Part shown: in pieces, positions 45,262 to 56,020 of the stretch
Layout of the letters: the number at the start of each line of letters is the position of its first letter
How positions within the stretch are numbered: the first letter of the stretch is position 1
NCBI RefSeq assembly: GCF_000350225.1
Contig: NW_005179044.1
Coordinates: 140,789-204,788, forward strand
DNA: 64,000 nt
Direction: 5' to 3'
DNA from: Chondrus crispus
Lineage: Eukaryota; Rhodophyta; Florideophyceae; Gigartinales; Gigartinaceae
Translations under genes and position numbers: made by a program
Notes under the pieces: generated by a model
Told to the model about the DNA's origin: nothing
The model's database searches: none
What the model saw: the letters and a program-made list of their open reading frames with translations, nothing else

Positions 45262-47709
45262 TCAGTGGTCAACGCCGCCGGGCGACGCCTCCGGGCGCGG
45301 ACCGTAGAGCCCCGGCGGACAGTAGCCGGGGTGATGTGGCACTGTCGTGCTTGACCCCCCCAAGGGAGGCATCGCCACCGCACTGTGGCGGTTCCAGCGG
45401 TGCACGTCGCCCTCAGGGGCAGCAACGACGTCCGATGAGGGCGCTTCGCACTCCGAGCTCTCGTAAGGATCCGGCATCGGGCGCGGAGCAGACGAAGGCG
45501 CCATTCGAAGGCTTCGGAGAGCGTCCCGCTCACGACGATACCGGTCACGTTCGGCAGTCGTCTGCTCTAACACGGCCGCCCGACGATCCGAGGACGCGCG
45601 TAATGCTTCGAACTCGCTACGTACGTGTTGCAGCTCGTATACGGAGGACGCACGAGCCGCCTCGAGGCGCCGTGCTTCGTCGCTCCGTGACAAGTACCAG
45701 CTCGCGAGTGTGCTGAGTAGACCGTCCACTTTCCATGCGCGGTCAGCGGACTGACCCAAGGCGTGGGAGAGTACAGGGACGGCCCTGATGTCTTCCCGCT
45801 TCAGCGTCCCGTGACGCACAGACATCACCGGTGGCGCCTCCCGTGGCGGCATCGAGTTGAGGGGCGGGACAGGGGGGACCACAAGGCACGCGGTCAGACG
45901 GAAGCCGCTTTCGACGACGGTAGGGTCACCGGACGGGTCCGCACGTGCGAATTGATATGCGGTGGGCTCGTTGTTGAGGTCCCGGTATCGTTTCTTTCGC
46001 GCTTCGCGCGAGGCGGAGCCGACTCCGCCCCCGCCCGCGGGGCGGCTAGGAGAGGACCCGAGGCCCGTCGACCGCGCCACAAATGCGTCGCCTTGGCGGT
46101 CGTATACGAGAAAGGAGGACTGGCTACCGGTGGTGAAGTCACTCCAATAGCGCAGGTGGCGATCGCCCACCTCGCTAGCACGATGCATGAGCCCGAGGGC
46201 GAACGAATACGTTCATGGCACATGCCGCGTACACTGCTCGAGCGGGTGTAAGGGTACGCTGGGGAGGTCCCACGCTACCCTCCCCAAGTAAGCCAACACT
46301 TCGACAGGTTGAACGAACACGCGCCCGTGAATAGAGACCTCGTTCATGAACGCATTTCCGAGTGCCCAAGCCCACTCCCTCTCGACGTTATACACGAGGT
46401 CGGCAGAAGCGGGATGCGACGGATCTGAGCAAGCAACTCCGAAGTGCTTTAGAACATAGGGTAGCAAGGGATGGACTCCCAGCGAAGGGAAGGTCTCCCT
46501 TACCACAGCGGGGAGACTGGGGAAATCCCGTGGAGATAGGCCTCCTTCGAAAGACGCCGAACGAAATACGCGACCATCCTCCTCCCCTGAGTGGCGGTAA
46601 GCCGCCCAGTCGTGGGGCGCGATCCCCACACCGTGCAAACGCATGAGCGAACATGCCGACTTTTGGAAGGCGACCCGAGCCCTCGAATAGGCAAAGGGGC
46701 GCGGGCTTACGTAGAGCCCCGGGACGTGGGACAAGACGAATTCACGAGGACTCGGCTGCTCCCGGTGGAACAGATACGCGGCCATTCTGTCGACATACTC
46801 CACCTCGCTCAAACTGTACGCGAACGTACGGTCGGACGCGACCGCGGCGGGAATTTGATACGCTGACCCGCCACCCTCCGCCAGGAGCCGACCCAGCACT
46901 AAGGAAGCTTCTTCCTCGCGCCCCGCTTCGTACACTTTACGCACCCGGGACAAATCGGGACGAAGATGCTCACGCGACAACAACTCACCCACGCTGATGC
47001 TGGTCCGCGCGTATCGACACCAGGAGAATCTCAGGCGATCAAGGGGGAGAGGGGTAGACCGCTCGAGCGGGACCCCGAACCACTCATGGGTATCGACGTC
47101 CCCCTCTCTGCCCGACGTCACCATGGCTTGAGCCGTCTCAGGCCGAACACCAGAACCGCGGTCGCCTTCCCCCTCACAAGTCGGCGACGGAGGCCGGACG
47201 GGTACGACGACGCGCTGCCCTACAGAGCCAGTGGCGGGGATGATCTCGCTGACCACCACCGAGGCGTGGAGGGTGGGAACTAACTCGACGGACGTCGTCG
47301 ACCCACGCGAACCGCGGGCTCTTTGGAACGGCTGGGGAAGAGTCCACGGGGGCATGACATCCCCGGGACGACCCGGGGCACCCCCCGTCGAGGCCACGAC
47401 GACCGGCGCAGGGGAAGGACCGGCAAGCGAGGCAACGCGACCCTCAGACGGAGACACCATGACCAGCGCCCCGAGACAACCGACGAAAGACGACGGTACG
47501 ATCGCGGCACGAACCGCGAGGAAGGGATAAGATGGTCCGACGGAAGCAACGTCGACGCGAGCACCGAGTGAGCGTCGCTCGGATGGGTTGGGGGAAAAGA
47601 AGAGAGAGCCCACGCACAAACACGGGAAGCGAGAACGGCGGTACGATAAGAGAAGGGGGTCGGGACGACGCGCATCCACCTCCAGACCAGTGAAAGAGCC
47701 CTCAGACAT
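45262..47709 (-). pseudogene. Element C antisense gene, one nonsense codon
   Basis: Minus-strand frame from ATG 47707-47709 to about 45262, 815 codons. One in-frame TGA at 46213-46215 sits where the B protein has Trp (HVPW in B). The same frame then continues. The core keeps EWFGVPLERSTPLPLDRL, REWAWALGNAFMNEVSIHG and SDFTTGSQSSFL. The C-terminal coiled coil is kept (RDRYRRERDALRSLR). The N-terminal ~200 residues and the linker are poorly conserved against B. The single stop in an otherwise open 815-codon frame suggests recent loss. Confidence 0.75.
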
Positions 47710-47733
47710 GGTCGCCCCTACAAGCCCGAGAGT

Positions 47734-47769
47734 GCTGAACGCGGACGTTCAGTCTTGAGGGGGGGGCCG
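47734..47769 (+). other. Element C polypurine tract and second copy of the pol-end repeat
   Basis: GCTGAACGCGGACGTTCAG then TCTTGAGGGGGGGGCCG lies directly before TGTAG at 47770. Confidence 0.75.
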
Positions 47770-48470
47770 TGTAGCATAACCCCCCCCCTGGGGCTTTAAA
47801 TTAGATTTGATCAAGAACTAGATCAGCTACTGTAGAGCGTCGAGCTCTACAGTACAACCGCGCGTGTCCACGTGTACACCACGGGGACAAGGGACACGCG
47901 CATACACGTGTACACGTGTACAGCGCGCGAACGAAGCGCACACGCGCCACGAGTAATACGTGTACTGTCAGCCTCGACATAGCTGACAGTATTACAGTGC
48001 AGGCCGACCTGCACTACAGTAGCCCACTACAGTATCTCGGTACTGTAGTGTTATGATAGATTGTTTTGTATATTAAATATGGAGCGGACCGACGGCGGCG
48101 GAAGGAGACAAGCACGGGCTTGTCCTCAACCGACCGCCAAGGTCAGTCCACCCAGCTTATTCTAAACGTCGCCTTCGCTCTTCGCGCGCGTTTAGTCGGA
48201 GCCGAGCCGGAGTGGACGCGCAGCACGCGAGCGAGCACGGAACCACCTCCGCCCGTCAGCACTGGTACGTCACCCAGTGCTGCTCCGGGGCGTCGAGGCG
48301 TCGATCCGCTCGTGCGTGCGCGCGTCCCTGCTCGCTCCCGCTCTACCACCGCTACCCGGGCCCGAGCCCGGTTCCGTAGCTGGTTGGCCCGCTTCCCCCC
48401 TCCTCCGATCCGGGGTCTACAGGTCGAACTGCGCATACACCTCCAGTCGTTTGGGGGTGTTTATGCTACA
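47770..48470 (+). repeat. Element C 3' LTR
   Basis: 701 bp, two longer than the other LTRs because of a longer C run near its start. Ends GCTACA at 48470. The adjoining host gene is cut exactly here. Confidence 0.93.
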
Positions 48471-51163
48471 GTGGTGTGTTCTGCCAATATGTCATTCATG
48501 CTGCTGTGGAGCTTATTCTGACATATAAGCGGAACCATTCCACTGGTGAACTGCCTGTAATCCTTGAAGGAGATGTGAATGCTCCTGGATTGCAGGGCAG
48601 TCCTGATGACCTTTGTGACACGTGCCGGTGAGAAACGTTGGCCGTTGTTGGCGAATAAGAATGTCCAATGGGTTCTCATGGCTTCGTCACCATGGAGAGC
48701 TCTGACCATTTCGCATTCCAAGGGGCGAATGACCGACAAGTATGAGATCATTCGGAACGAAGTTTGCTTGTCGGGAAATCGGTACACCGTGCGGTTGTAA
48801 CCAAGCGCGGCCCTTGACTTGCAGTAGCCAGGGTTGAATAAAATTTCGGAGTGGTGACCGATGAAGATGTTCCGGATGTTGTTCTCCCCATTTTGTAGCC
48901 TATAAGTGCATATCTCGGTTGCTCGACCGGGAGATCCGGACGAAAAATGCATCATAGCAAGTAGGGAGTCTTGGATGATTTGGCAATGAGCGAGAAACTG
49001 CAAGACTCCTGTTTTCGTCATTCGAACACCAGCGACTTGAATTTCTCGGTCTTGGCCAGAGGAAGCAGTAGAGGTAGGGGATGGGCCGAGACCGGATGCC
49101 TCATCTTGTGTAGGAACCCTGCGCGGAAAGGAACATGTGGGGTGGACGCAAGGTGTGCGATGGAGTTAATCGGACGATGGATTCATTAGAGCATGGAGGA
49201 GATGGGCAACGTTGGCCTGCACCCAAGAAGCGTGGTGAGTGAGGGAGGAGAGAAAAGAAAAGCCAGGAGCGCGGTTCGTGGGGTCGTCACGCAGAGATAA
49301 AACGAGTCGTTGGAAATCAGGAGGAAGCTCGGCCCCCAGAAGACAGTGTTCGTAGAAGAACTTGTCGAAAGTCTTGTGTTGGTTTGTGATGATCGTCCCC
49401 AAAAGAGGCATGGAGAGGTGGTGAGATTTGATGATTCCACAAGGGTGTTGCTTGTGAATGGCACAGACGGCGAAAGAGATTGGACCTTCCTCATGTTTTA
49501 TGATTCGCATGATGACATCTAAAGTTTTTCGTATAAATGTAGCCGCAGTGTTGGCATCTTGATCGACGGTTGCGATGATGGCAGCAGCTGGATCTTGGTG
49601 GTTCTCGTTGAGATGGGCGGCCGGAAGGGGCGTTTCTGCTACTCGGCGGAGTTCTTGAATCGCTGTCACGGAAACAGCGTATTGGAGGGCGGCAAGAATG
49701 TGACTCATGTCACCGGCTTCGGCGAGTCTGAGGGTCGGGGAAGTCTCGGCGAAGAGCGGGGCGGAACTTGCAAAGACGGTAGCGGCGACAACAAAATTAC
49801 GAACGGCCAAGTTGGTGAGGAGGTCGACATGCCTGAGCCGGACGAGGAGCAAGCTTTTCATGGCATCGTGAAGGCGACTGTGTAAGGCGTGGGAGAGAGT
49901 TTCACCTGGGGTCTCGTGGAGAGATGTGCGATTGAGCTCATGAAAGAAGGCGTCGATCGCGACGGAAGTCTGTTCATTACGGGAAAAGTCGGCGTCCCGT
50001 GTCTGATGGGTGAAGAAGAGGAGGCGGGCGACATGACTAGCATATCTTCGTTCTGCCACGGATTGAACCCGTCGGAAGGGCGTAGTGCCGTGGAGGTTTA
50101 TCGCTTGACGAAATCCATGCGTGACGTCCCTGACGACCTTGGCGATACTTTGAAAGTATAGATGGACGCAGGTTGCAACCGTGGATAAAGTTGCTTGAAC
50201 GTCCTCCGTCGTGACGGCACCCGTGAGTTGAGCTGCCTTCTCACGGCGTAAAGGCAGAGCGTTGAGGGCTTCATCAAAGTCGGTGATCGACAGGAATGTG
50301 TTGCGGAGGGCGATGCTGGAGTCTGCGTCATTTTCCTCCAATTCGGTATGAGATCGTCGACCCGGGGCCAGGTCCGAACTGGAACACGTTAGACGACCCA
50401 GTACGTCGGCGGCACATTTGTGGAGCTCATAAGACGGGGAGTTTGGGTCTGGAGTGATGAGGTCTAGAGTTGAGTCGGTTGTTGTGTCTATGGGGAGGGG
50501 TGACGACACCGGGGCGGATTGGATGGAATCTTCTTCTTCTGAGTCAGGAATGCCGACGGGGACTTGGGAGACGGTGACCATTTCCCCGATTGGCTCTTCG
50601 GCCGTAACGGGAAAGTATTTGGTCTTGGCACCACTAAACAGAGACTGGGCGCGAACAGCACCGCGGCCAATGATTTGATCAACCTCGGTCGGCAAGGGGT
50701 TTCCGGGTGCATCAGGCGGGTGGACGGAGTTCATATGCTGTCGAAGCCGTTTCGGGGTGCCCTTGGAGAGCTTGCAAAGAGGACAGAAGTAGACTAATTT
50801 GCAAGTGAATCCTTGAAGCGGGGGGAGGCTCTTGATCGGAAGAGTGATGGCCGGATCGGGGAGGAATTGGGGAGCCTGCAGGTAGTCGGAAAGGAGCGGA
50901 GAATCGGAAACAGAGGTACGGTGGAAGGAGAGGGCTTCTTCTGCGAGTCTAGAGCGCTGTGCGGCCTGGGGAGTAGGGATGTTGTGAACGTGGCGCAAGT
51001 GGTCGCTGAAGGCCCTTGCACTGGGGGACCCGCTCTTGCAATCGACGCAGACAAGGATGAGGGGGATGGAATGGAAGCCAACAGACAAGGACGTAGGTGC
51101 GAGATGCAGTGGCACCCGAGGATCGTTGCGGACGAAAGCGGCGGCATGCGATGGCGTAGTCAT
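48471..51163 (-). pseudogene. C2H2 zinc-finger / OrsD-RecQ-like gene, truncated by the C LTR
   Basis: Minus strand, likely start ATG 51161-51163 (MTTPSHAAAF); the frame is open upstream to 51367. Two C2H2 fingers: CVDCKSGSPSARAFSDHLRH at about residues 36-58 and CPLCKLSKGTPKRLRQHMNS at about 125-147, a pattern known from fungal OrsD-type and telomere-linked helicase proteins. After a TAA at 49166-49168 the same frame continues without stops to the LTR edge at 48471. It contains SGSPGRATEICTYRL, GYNRTVYRFPDKQ and SYLSVIRPLECEMV, which resemble the part of those proteins before the RecQ helicase. The segment RATE ... FKDYRQFTSG loosely recalls a tyrosine-recombinase fold. No helicase domain is present; it would have lain beyond the insertion point. 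Confidence 0.6.
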
Positions 51164-51287
51164 TGCGCGTGAAGTCGGGAGAGAGCGGGAAAGGAGGCGA
51201 GAGGTGAGGGGTTTCGGGGATGCGAAACGCTGGGGAAGAAGAGAAGAGGTAAAGAGAGAGAGCGGGGGGTCAGTGAGTACGAGAACC

Positions 51288-51299
51288 CTGTATATGTAA
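51288..51299 (-). promoter_or_regulatory. TATA-like element upstream of the C2H2 gene
   Basis: The minus strand reads TTTACATATACAGG, about 125 bp upstream of the ATG at 51163. It is followed by a CT-rich leader, the same arrangement as at the GATA gene. Weak evidence. Confidence 0.3.
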
Positions 51300-51367
51300 A
51301 CATTGCGTCGAAATAAGACCTGCGAGGGGCTCATACTGAGTAGGAGACCGGGGAGCCTGGGTAGCAC

Positions 51368-51757
51368 AGAAAGGAAGGGTTGACGTTCCGATACGTGGTG
51401 AAGTTCTACGATGATGTGGAGAATTTGGCATAGTTAGTAGTGGGTGTCAAGGAAGTAGGGTCATGAAATTAAGGGTGATTACGTGAGTTAGGGAAACACG
51501 TCGCTGTATGGCGTCAGAAGGGAATGGGGATGTGAATTTGATCTGTGGCTTGCCAGAGTCTGAATGAGGTGCAGGTTGAGCAATTTTGCTTTTGGTTGAA
51601 GTTATGAGTGTGCATCTCGAATTTGAGATTAGGGGGAGGAGGGGGATTACGGGAACACAGTTGTCCATGTACATTCCTAACAGTGGGGGCCGGTGGCTGT
51701 ATACTTCCAAAAAATTCTTCGACCGACTTTCCTACGCTGACGGCTTCCCAAGTCCAG
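51368..51757. other. Intergenic
   Basis: No gene or repeat recognised. Confidence 0.4.
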
Positions 51758-52083
51758 GAAAATTCTAACTAATTGAAAACTCAATATTAACATTAAATTT
51801 ATAATGATTACAACATGCGCTAATTAGTAACGAAATCGCGTCCCAAGGACGCCGGGGTTTGGAGCACCATTGTCTGGATGATGGTGGAGCTTGTGCAACA
51901 ATTAAATGATCATTAAATATTAACCACAATTAATTACTAATTACAATATTTCTAATTAGGGGATTAATGGAGTAGGAGATTAATTAATGTCTGACACTGT
52001 CAAGCAAGAGTTAACAGCTGACACTGTCCAGCAATTACGCAGACAACTCCCACGTACAACGGTCGTCACACACGACCTCCATT
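51758..52083. repeat. AT-rich repeat P1, copy 1
   Basis: About 326 bp, direct repeat of 53226-53550. Shared landmarks are GAAAATTCTAACTAATTGAA, GCGTCCCAAGGACGCC, AGCACCATTGTCTG, GGGGATTAATGGAGTAG and CAACTCCCACGTACAACGG. The GCGTCC..GGACGC part is a hairpin. No coding potential. Confidence 0.8.
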
Positions 52084-52348
52084 CGAGTTGGTGTGCTTGT
52101 TTAATGCATTGGGTCTATTTATTTGCAGACTTATTACTGCACTCTAGGGCACTCTAGACTTCGTATTGTGACATTACGGCTTAAAAGACGTAGTCTATTC
52201 CACGATAGATTGGCAAAGGATATATAAGTAAAGTTTGTTGTTCAGTTATAGTGTGGGATTTTTCGACTATGGAGCCCTGCCGGGCTCTCAAAAATATCAA
52301 GGTACATCGCGCAGGCTTGCAAGAGCAGGCAAGGTCTTTGGTATGATA

Positions 52349-52510
52349 TGCAATGTTCTGTCGTGGAACAAGATTTTCAAAAGCTGTATGGGTGGCCAGC
52401 CATACTGCAACTAATGTACTTTTTGCTAATTTTTTGGAGGTCGATTCCAGTATGGCTGGCCACCCATACAGCTTTTGAAAATCTTGTTGCACGACAAAAA
52501 TGCAATGCAT
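52349..52510. mobile_element. Foldback/MITE-like element with 39-bp perfect arms
   Basis: The left arm from CAAGATTTTCAAAAGCTGTA (starts 52369) to CCAGCCATACTG (ends 52407) is repeated exactly inverted at 52449-52487, ending GCTTTTGAAAATCTTG. With mismatches the arms extend outward to about 60 bp (GTCGTG(G/C)AACAAG). The loop is about 41 bp. No gene inside. A non-autonomous inverted-repeat element is the simplest reading; the target duplication was not determined. Confidence 0.65.
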
Positions 52511-52589
52511 TTCTCGTGGCGAACAAAATGCAATGTACTACACGTGTAGATGACCGAAATGCAATGAAGTACACGTGGTGACCAAGACA

Positions 52590-52760
52590 TTTATTAAATC
52601 GTAGTTAAATATTTATGTTAAGTATATAGTGTTTATGAAATGCATTAATTCATGTCCGACAGTGTAATGTTCCGCAATCGCGTCCTAAGGACGCAAAGTT
52701 TCGGGGTACCATTGTTCTAATGACGGTACTGCTCGACATTAATTAAATAGTAGTTAAATA
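52590..52760. repeat. AT-rich repeat P3, copy 1
   Basis: Contains ATAGTTAAATAT-like and TATATAGTGTTT, ATGCATTAATT, TGTCCGACAGTGTAA and GCGTCCTAAGGACGC. The first ~70 bp recurs at about 54275-54345. Confidence 0.55.
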
Positions 52761-52801
52761 TTAAATTATTAACGATAAATCTAAGATTTTTGATATTTTT
52801 T

Positions 52802-53080
52802 GGGGCGTGATTTGAGTATGATTGTAGTATGGTTGTCGCGCGACAAGATTTCATTTTGCTGTATGGGTGGCCAGCCATACTACAACTTTATTAAAATTTG
52901 ATAACTTTTGGGGGGTGATTCTAGTATGGGTGGCCACCCATACTAACATTTCCTGTATTGGTAATATAGTGCTGACCTGTGCCAGTGGGACGAAAACGGC
53001 TCTATATCGAACCTGGCATTATATGAAAATTGAAATTTCGACTTTTAAATCCCACTTTTCTTGCATCACTGCTTTCGAAG
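52802..53080. repeat. AT-rich repeat P2, copy 1, with palindromes
   Basis: About 279 bp, direct repeat of 54429-54705. Holds a near-palindrome GTATGGGTGGCCAGCCATAC (52863-52882) and a perfect 22-bp palindrome at 52923-52944 (AGTATGGGTGG and its exact reverse complement). Confidence 0.8.
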
Positions 53081-53225
53081 TGTGGTTCCGTGAACTTCGA
53101 TACCCTCCGATCACGAAGAAGCGGGTGTCCGTCGGATACTTTATTGCGTGGAAACTACGGTATGACCCATTGTCTGCGTCTCATTACGTATGGTGTGCTG
53201 TACTGTCGTCTGGATCAAACTACAC

Positions 53226-53550
53226 GAAAATTCTAACTAATTGAAAACTAAATATTAACATTAAATGTATAATGATTACAACATGCCCCAACTAATTACC
53301 AAACTGCGTCCCAAGGACGCCAGGGTTTAAAGCACCATTGTCTGAATGATGGTAGAGCTTGTGCATCAATTAAGTGATCATTAAATATTACCTCAATTAT
53401 TTATTACTTACAATATTTGTATTTAGGGGATTAATGGAGTAGGGGATTAAGTAATGTCTGACACAGTCAAGCAAGAGTTAAGAGCTGACACTACCAAGCA
53501 ATTATGCAGACAACTCCCACGTACAACGGTCCTCACGCACGACCTCCATT
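53226..53550. repeat. AT-rich repeat P1, copy 2
   Basis: Second copy of 51758-52083, about 325 bp, same orientation, roughly 90% identical by eye. Confidence 0.8.
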
Positions 53551-53579
53551 GACTCCAAAAATTAACAAAATATCTTAGA

Positions 53580-54271
53580 TTTTGGTTCTGTGATCAGTGG
53601 TCACTGATCACATACCAAGGGGGGATGTCGTACAACACCTCCAGATCTGGGACACAACCGGTTGAAACGGCAGCCCAATAATATCGAAAAAATATTTGCG
53701 TTAATAGGATGGTACAGTTTTAGAAAACCTTAATTTTAATGGAAAGTACTTCAGATAGAGCGAGTCTGGCTTTAGAGCGGTAACACTGTAGAAGGGTCTG
53801 TGGGTACAGAGCAATACTCGCGTTAATGGGATAGTACAGTTTTAGAAGACTTCAATATTAAGTGGAAAGTACTTGAGATAGAATGAGGCTGGCTTTAGGG
53901 CAAAAAAGTGTCAACGGGGCTGTGGGTAGAGCAGGTATCGCTCGTGGCGAAGTTGTCATCGCGAAAACTTAAGATTGCAAATTTTAAAAAATGTTTTAGA
54001 TTTTGGCCCTGTGATCAATAGGTCTGTGATCAGTGGGGCTGTGATCAGTGGGTCTGTGATCAGTGGTCCTTGATCACAGACCGGCGAACGGTGTCGTACG
54101 ACATCGTCCTTGCTGTAAAATTTGACAAAATTTTAGATTCCCAATTTTTCTAGCAAATGGCCCTGTGATCAGTGGGTCTGTGATCAGTGGGTCTGTGATC
54201 AGTGGTCACTGATCACAGACCGGCGAAGAGTGTCGTACGACATCGTCCTTGCTGTAAAATTTGACAAAATT
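53580..54271. repeat. TGATCA-palindrome cluster with tandem GTGATCAGTGGGTCT units
   Basis: TGTGATCAGTG followed by GT and its reverse complement forms a hairpin at 53589-53612 and again at 54194-54217. Short tandem units GTGATCAGTGGGTCT repeat around 54011-54075 and 54167-54200. A flanking block GTGTCGTACGACATCGTCC...TTGACAAAATT occurs at about 54090-54134 and 54230-54271. Confidence 0.7.
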
Positions 54272-54428
54272 ACATCATAGTTAAATATATAGTGTTTTTA
54301 ATATGCATTAATTAATGTTCGACAGTGTAACGTGTTATAGATTGCATTTTGATCACCACGTGTCATACAAAGCATTTCTGTTCGCACGTGTAATAAATTG
54401 CGTTAGGGTGATTTTTGGTAATGTTTTC

Positions 54429-54705
54429 GGGGGTGATTTGGGTGTGATTCTAGTGCGGTTGTCGCGCGACAAGATTTCATTTTGCTGTATGGGTGGCCAG
54501 CCATACTACAACTTTATTAAAATTTGATAACTTTTCGGAGGGCAATTCTAGTATGGGTGGCCACCCATACTAACATTTCCTGTATTGGTAATATAGTGCT
54601 GACCTGTGGGGGTGGGACGAAAATGGCTCTATATCGAACCCGGCACTATAAGTAAATTGAATTTCGACTTTTTAAAGCCACTTTTCTTGCATCACTGCTT
54701 TCAAG
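54429..54705. repeat. AT-rich repeat P2, copy 2, with palindromes
   Basis: Second copy of 52802-53080. Perfect 22-bp palindrome at 54550-54571 and near-palindrome GTATGGGTGGCCAGCCATAC at about 54487-54506. Preceded by the P3 fragment at about 54275-54345. Confidence 0.8.
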
Positions 54706-54894
54706 GAACTCACGCAGGGCGCTATCACTCATACTGCACATCTGCACTAAAGATTCAAGTCTTACAAATGCCAAAACGCTTTATGCTGGGACCACAGACG
54801 CAGTGACGGACCTGGAATACTGGGATAGTCCGTTGCTGCGTTGTTTTTTGTGTCTATCCCTATCCCCCTGCCCCTGCCGTCCTCTTGCTCTGCC

Positions 54895-54980
54895 GTCGTC
54901 CTTGTGCCGCCGCCGCCCCCGCCGCTGCCACCGCCGCTGCCACCGCCGCCGCCGCGACCACCGCCGCTGCCGCCATTCGG
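54895..54980. repeat. CCG/CCGCTG trinucleotide-rich tract
   Basis: Runs of CCGCCGCCG and CCGCTGCCA. It would read as poly-Pro, poly-Ala or poly-Gly depending on frame and strand, but no supporting gene is seen. The rest of 54706-55429 shows nothing identifiable. Confidence 0.6.
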
Positions 54981-55429
54981 CACCAATCCCCTAAATCCCC
55001 TTATCGGATTGGTCTACTTCTTTTCTCGATCTGTTTATCGAAGATTGTGCTCTCACTGCCGTCCAAATCCGAAAGTCTAGCGATGGTGGCCATGGCTGCG
55101 GCATCTCACAGCCGAGGTAAGGATAGATCTGTTGATTCGGCGTGAAGTCGCGGTCGGGTGTTGGACACGTTCTATTTGTTTGGCAGAGGCGTCTGATGCT
55201 ATCATGATGTGAGCGACAGCGAGCGGTGGCGCGGGTGGCGTGGCGAAGAGGTCTTAACAGCCGGCGGGCGTCGTGCGACGGCTTTGACGGCGTGACAGGA
55301 CGCAAGATAAGACGCGAGAAAGGGGCAGACGGAGTGTGGAGTCTAGAGTCAGGTGCGGAGAGAGAATTACAAGTGCCGGCCAGTTGGAGACTGCGTGTCG
55401 AATGTAGAGTGGAATTATGGGAGTTGCGA

Positions 55430-56020
55430 ATGACAACAGCGGCGGCAAGTCTGGTCGGACTATCACAGAGGGCCAGTCGTGGGTCATGGCTCAGGGCAGC
55501 TAAGCCATTATCTCGAGTGATGGCTCGATTGTTTTCTGAAATGGATGAGGACATCAGATGCGGCAGGGACTCAATGAAGAATCTACAAGACGACATTGAC
55601 AACAAATCTTGGGCGTTGAAACGCGAAAAAGAAGCAGCCTTCGTCACGATTTGTACTTGCTGTGTTATCTGTCAATCTCACCAAGATCCGATCCGTCATC
55701 CACCATCGCTCGCCACTTGGACCTTGTCGGAGCGAACTGATACCATAACCCCTACTTCGTCGTTGCAGCATTATAGACTCGCGATGGCACCCCACACCTA
55801 TACAACTCTGTGGATGTTCGCTCGCGGTCCCGCCCACGTGCTGAACAAGTCCGCTTGGGTTCGGATTTGCCTTCAAGCGTATGCGATGATTCCGCTCCAC
55901 CAGCTCTCAAAGTGTGGCCGCTCCACCGATGGATCCTTGAACATCTTCAGCGGCCGTAGATGTGCTGCAATTGTTCGGAGGGGGGCATGGAAGTCTGCGT
56001 ACGATTCTGACAACACTTAG
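55430..56020 (+). other. Open frame of uncertain reality (about 196 codons)
   Basis: Starts at ATG 55430 (MTTAAASLVGLSQRASR). The frame is open further upstream but only from a GTG. The product is not recognised. It has a possible helical stretch (MDEDIRCGRDSMKNLQDD) and several Cys residues (CTCCVICQ) without a clear finger. A 218-codon frame on the opposite strand overlaps its first part, so neither can be trusted. Confidence 0.2.

Larger units (their letters stand above)
34550..48470 (+). mobile_element. Element C: defective sister of element B
   Basis: Same plan as B: LTR (34550-35248), PBS, gag, pol, spacer, antisense gene, polypurine tract, LTR (47770-48470). Gag and most of pol are nearly identical to B. 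The pol 3' end in patches, the spacer and the antisense gene are much more diverged. All three genes are broken. The two LTRs of C differ from each other at clearly more places (roughly 20-25 by eye, plus a C-run indel) than those of B. Flanking pentamers AAGGG (left) and GTGGT (right) do not match. Confidence 0.9.

Noticed and set aside
53226-54705. Direct AT-rich blocks P1-P2 as LTRs of an element
   Set aside because: Order P1-P3-P2-P1-P3-P2 is a segmental repeat; no TG..CA borders, PBS, polypurine tract or coding sequence lies between.
54991-55647. 218-codon minus-strand frame
   Set aside because: Overlaps the plus-strand frame at 55430-56020; low-complexity Ser/Arg/Pro composition and no recognisable domain.
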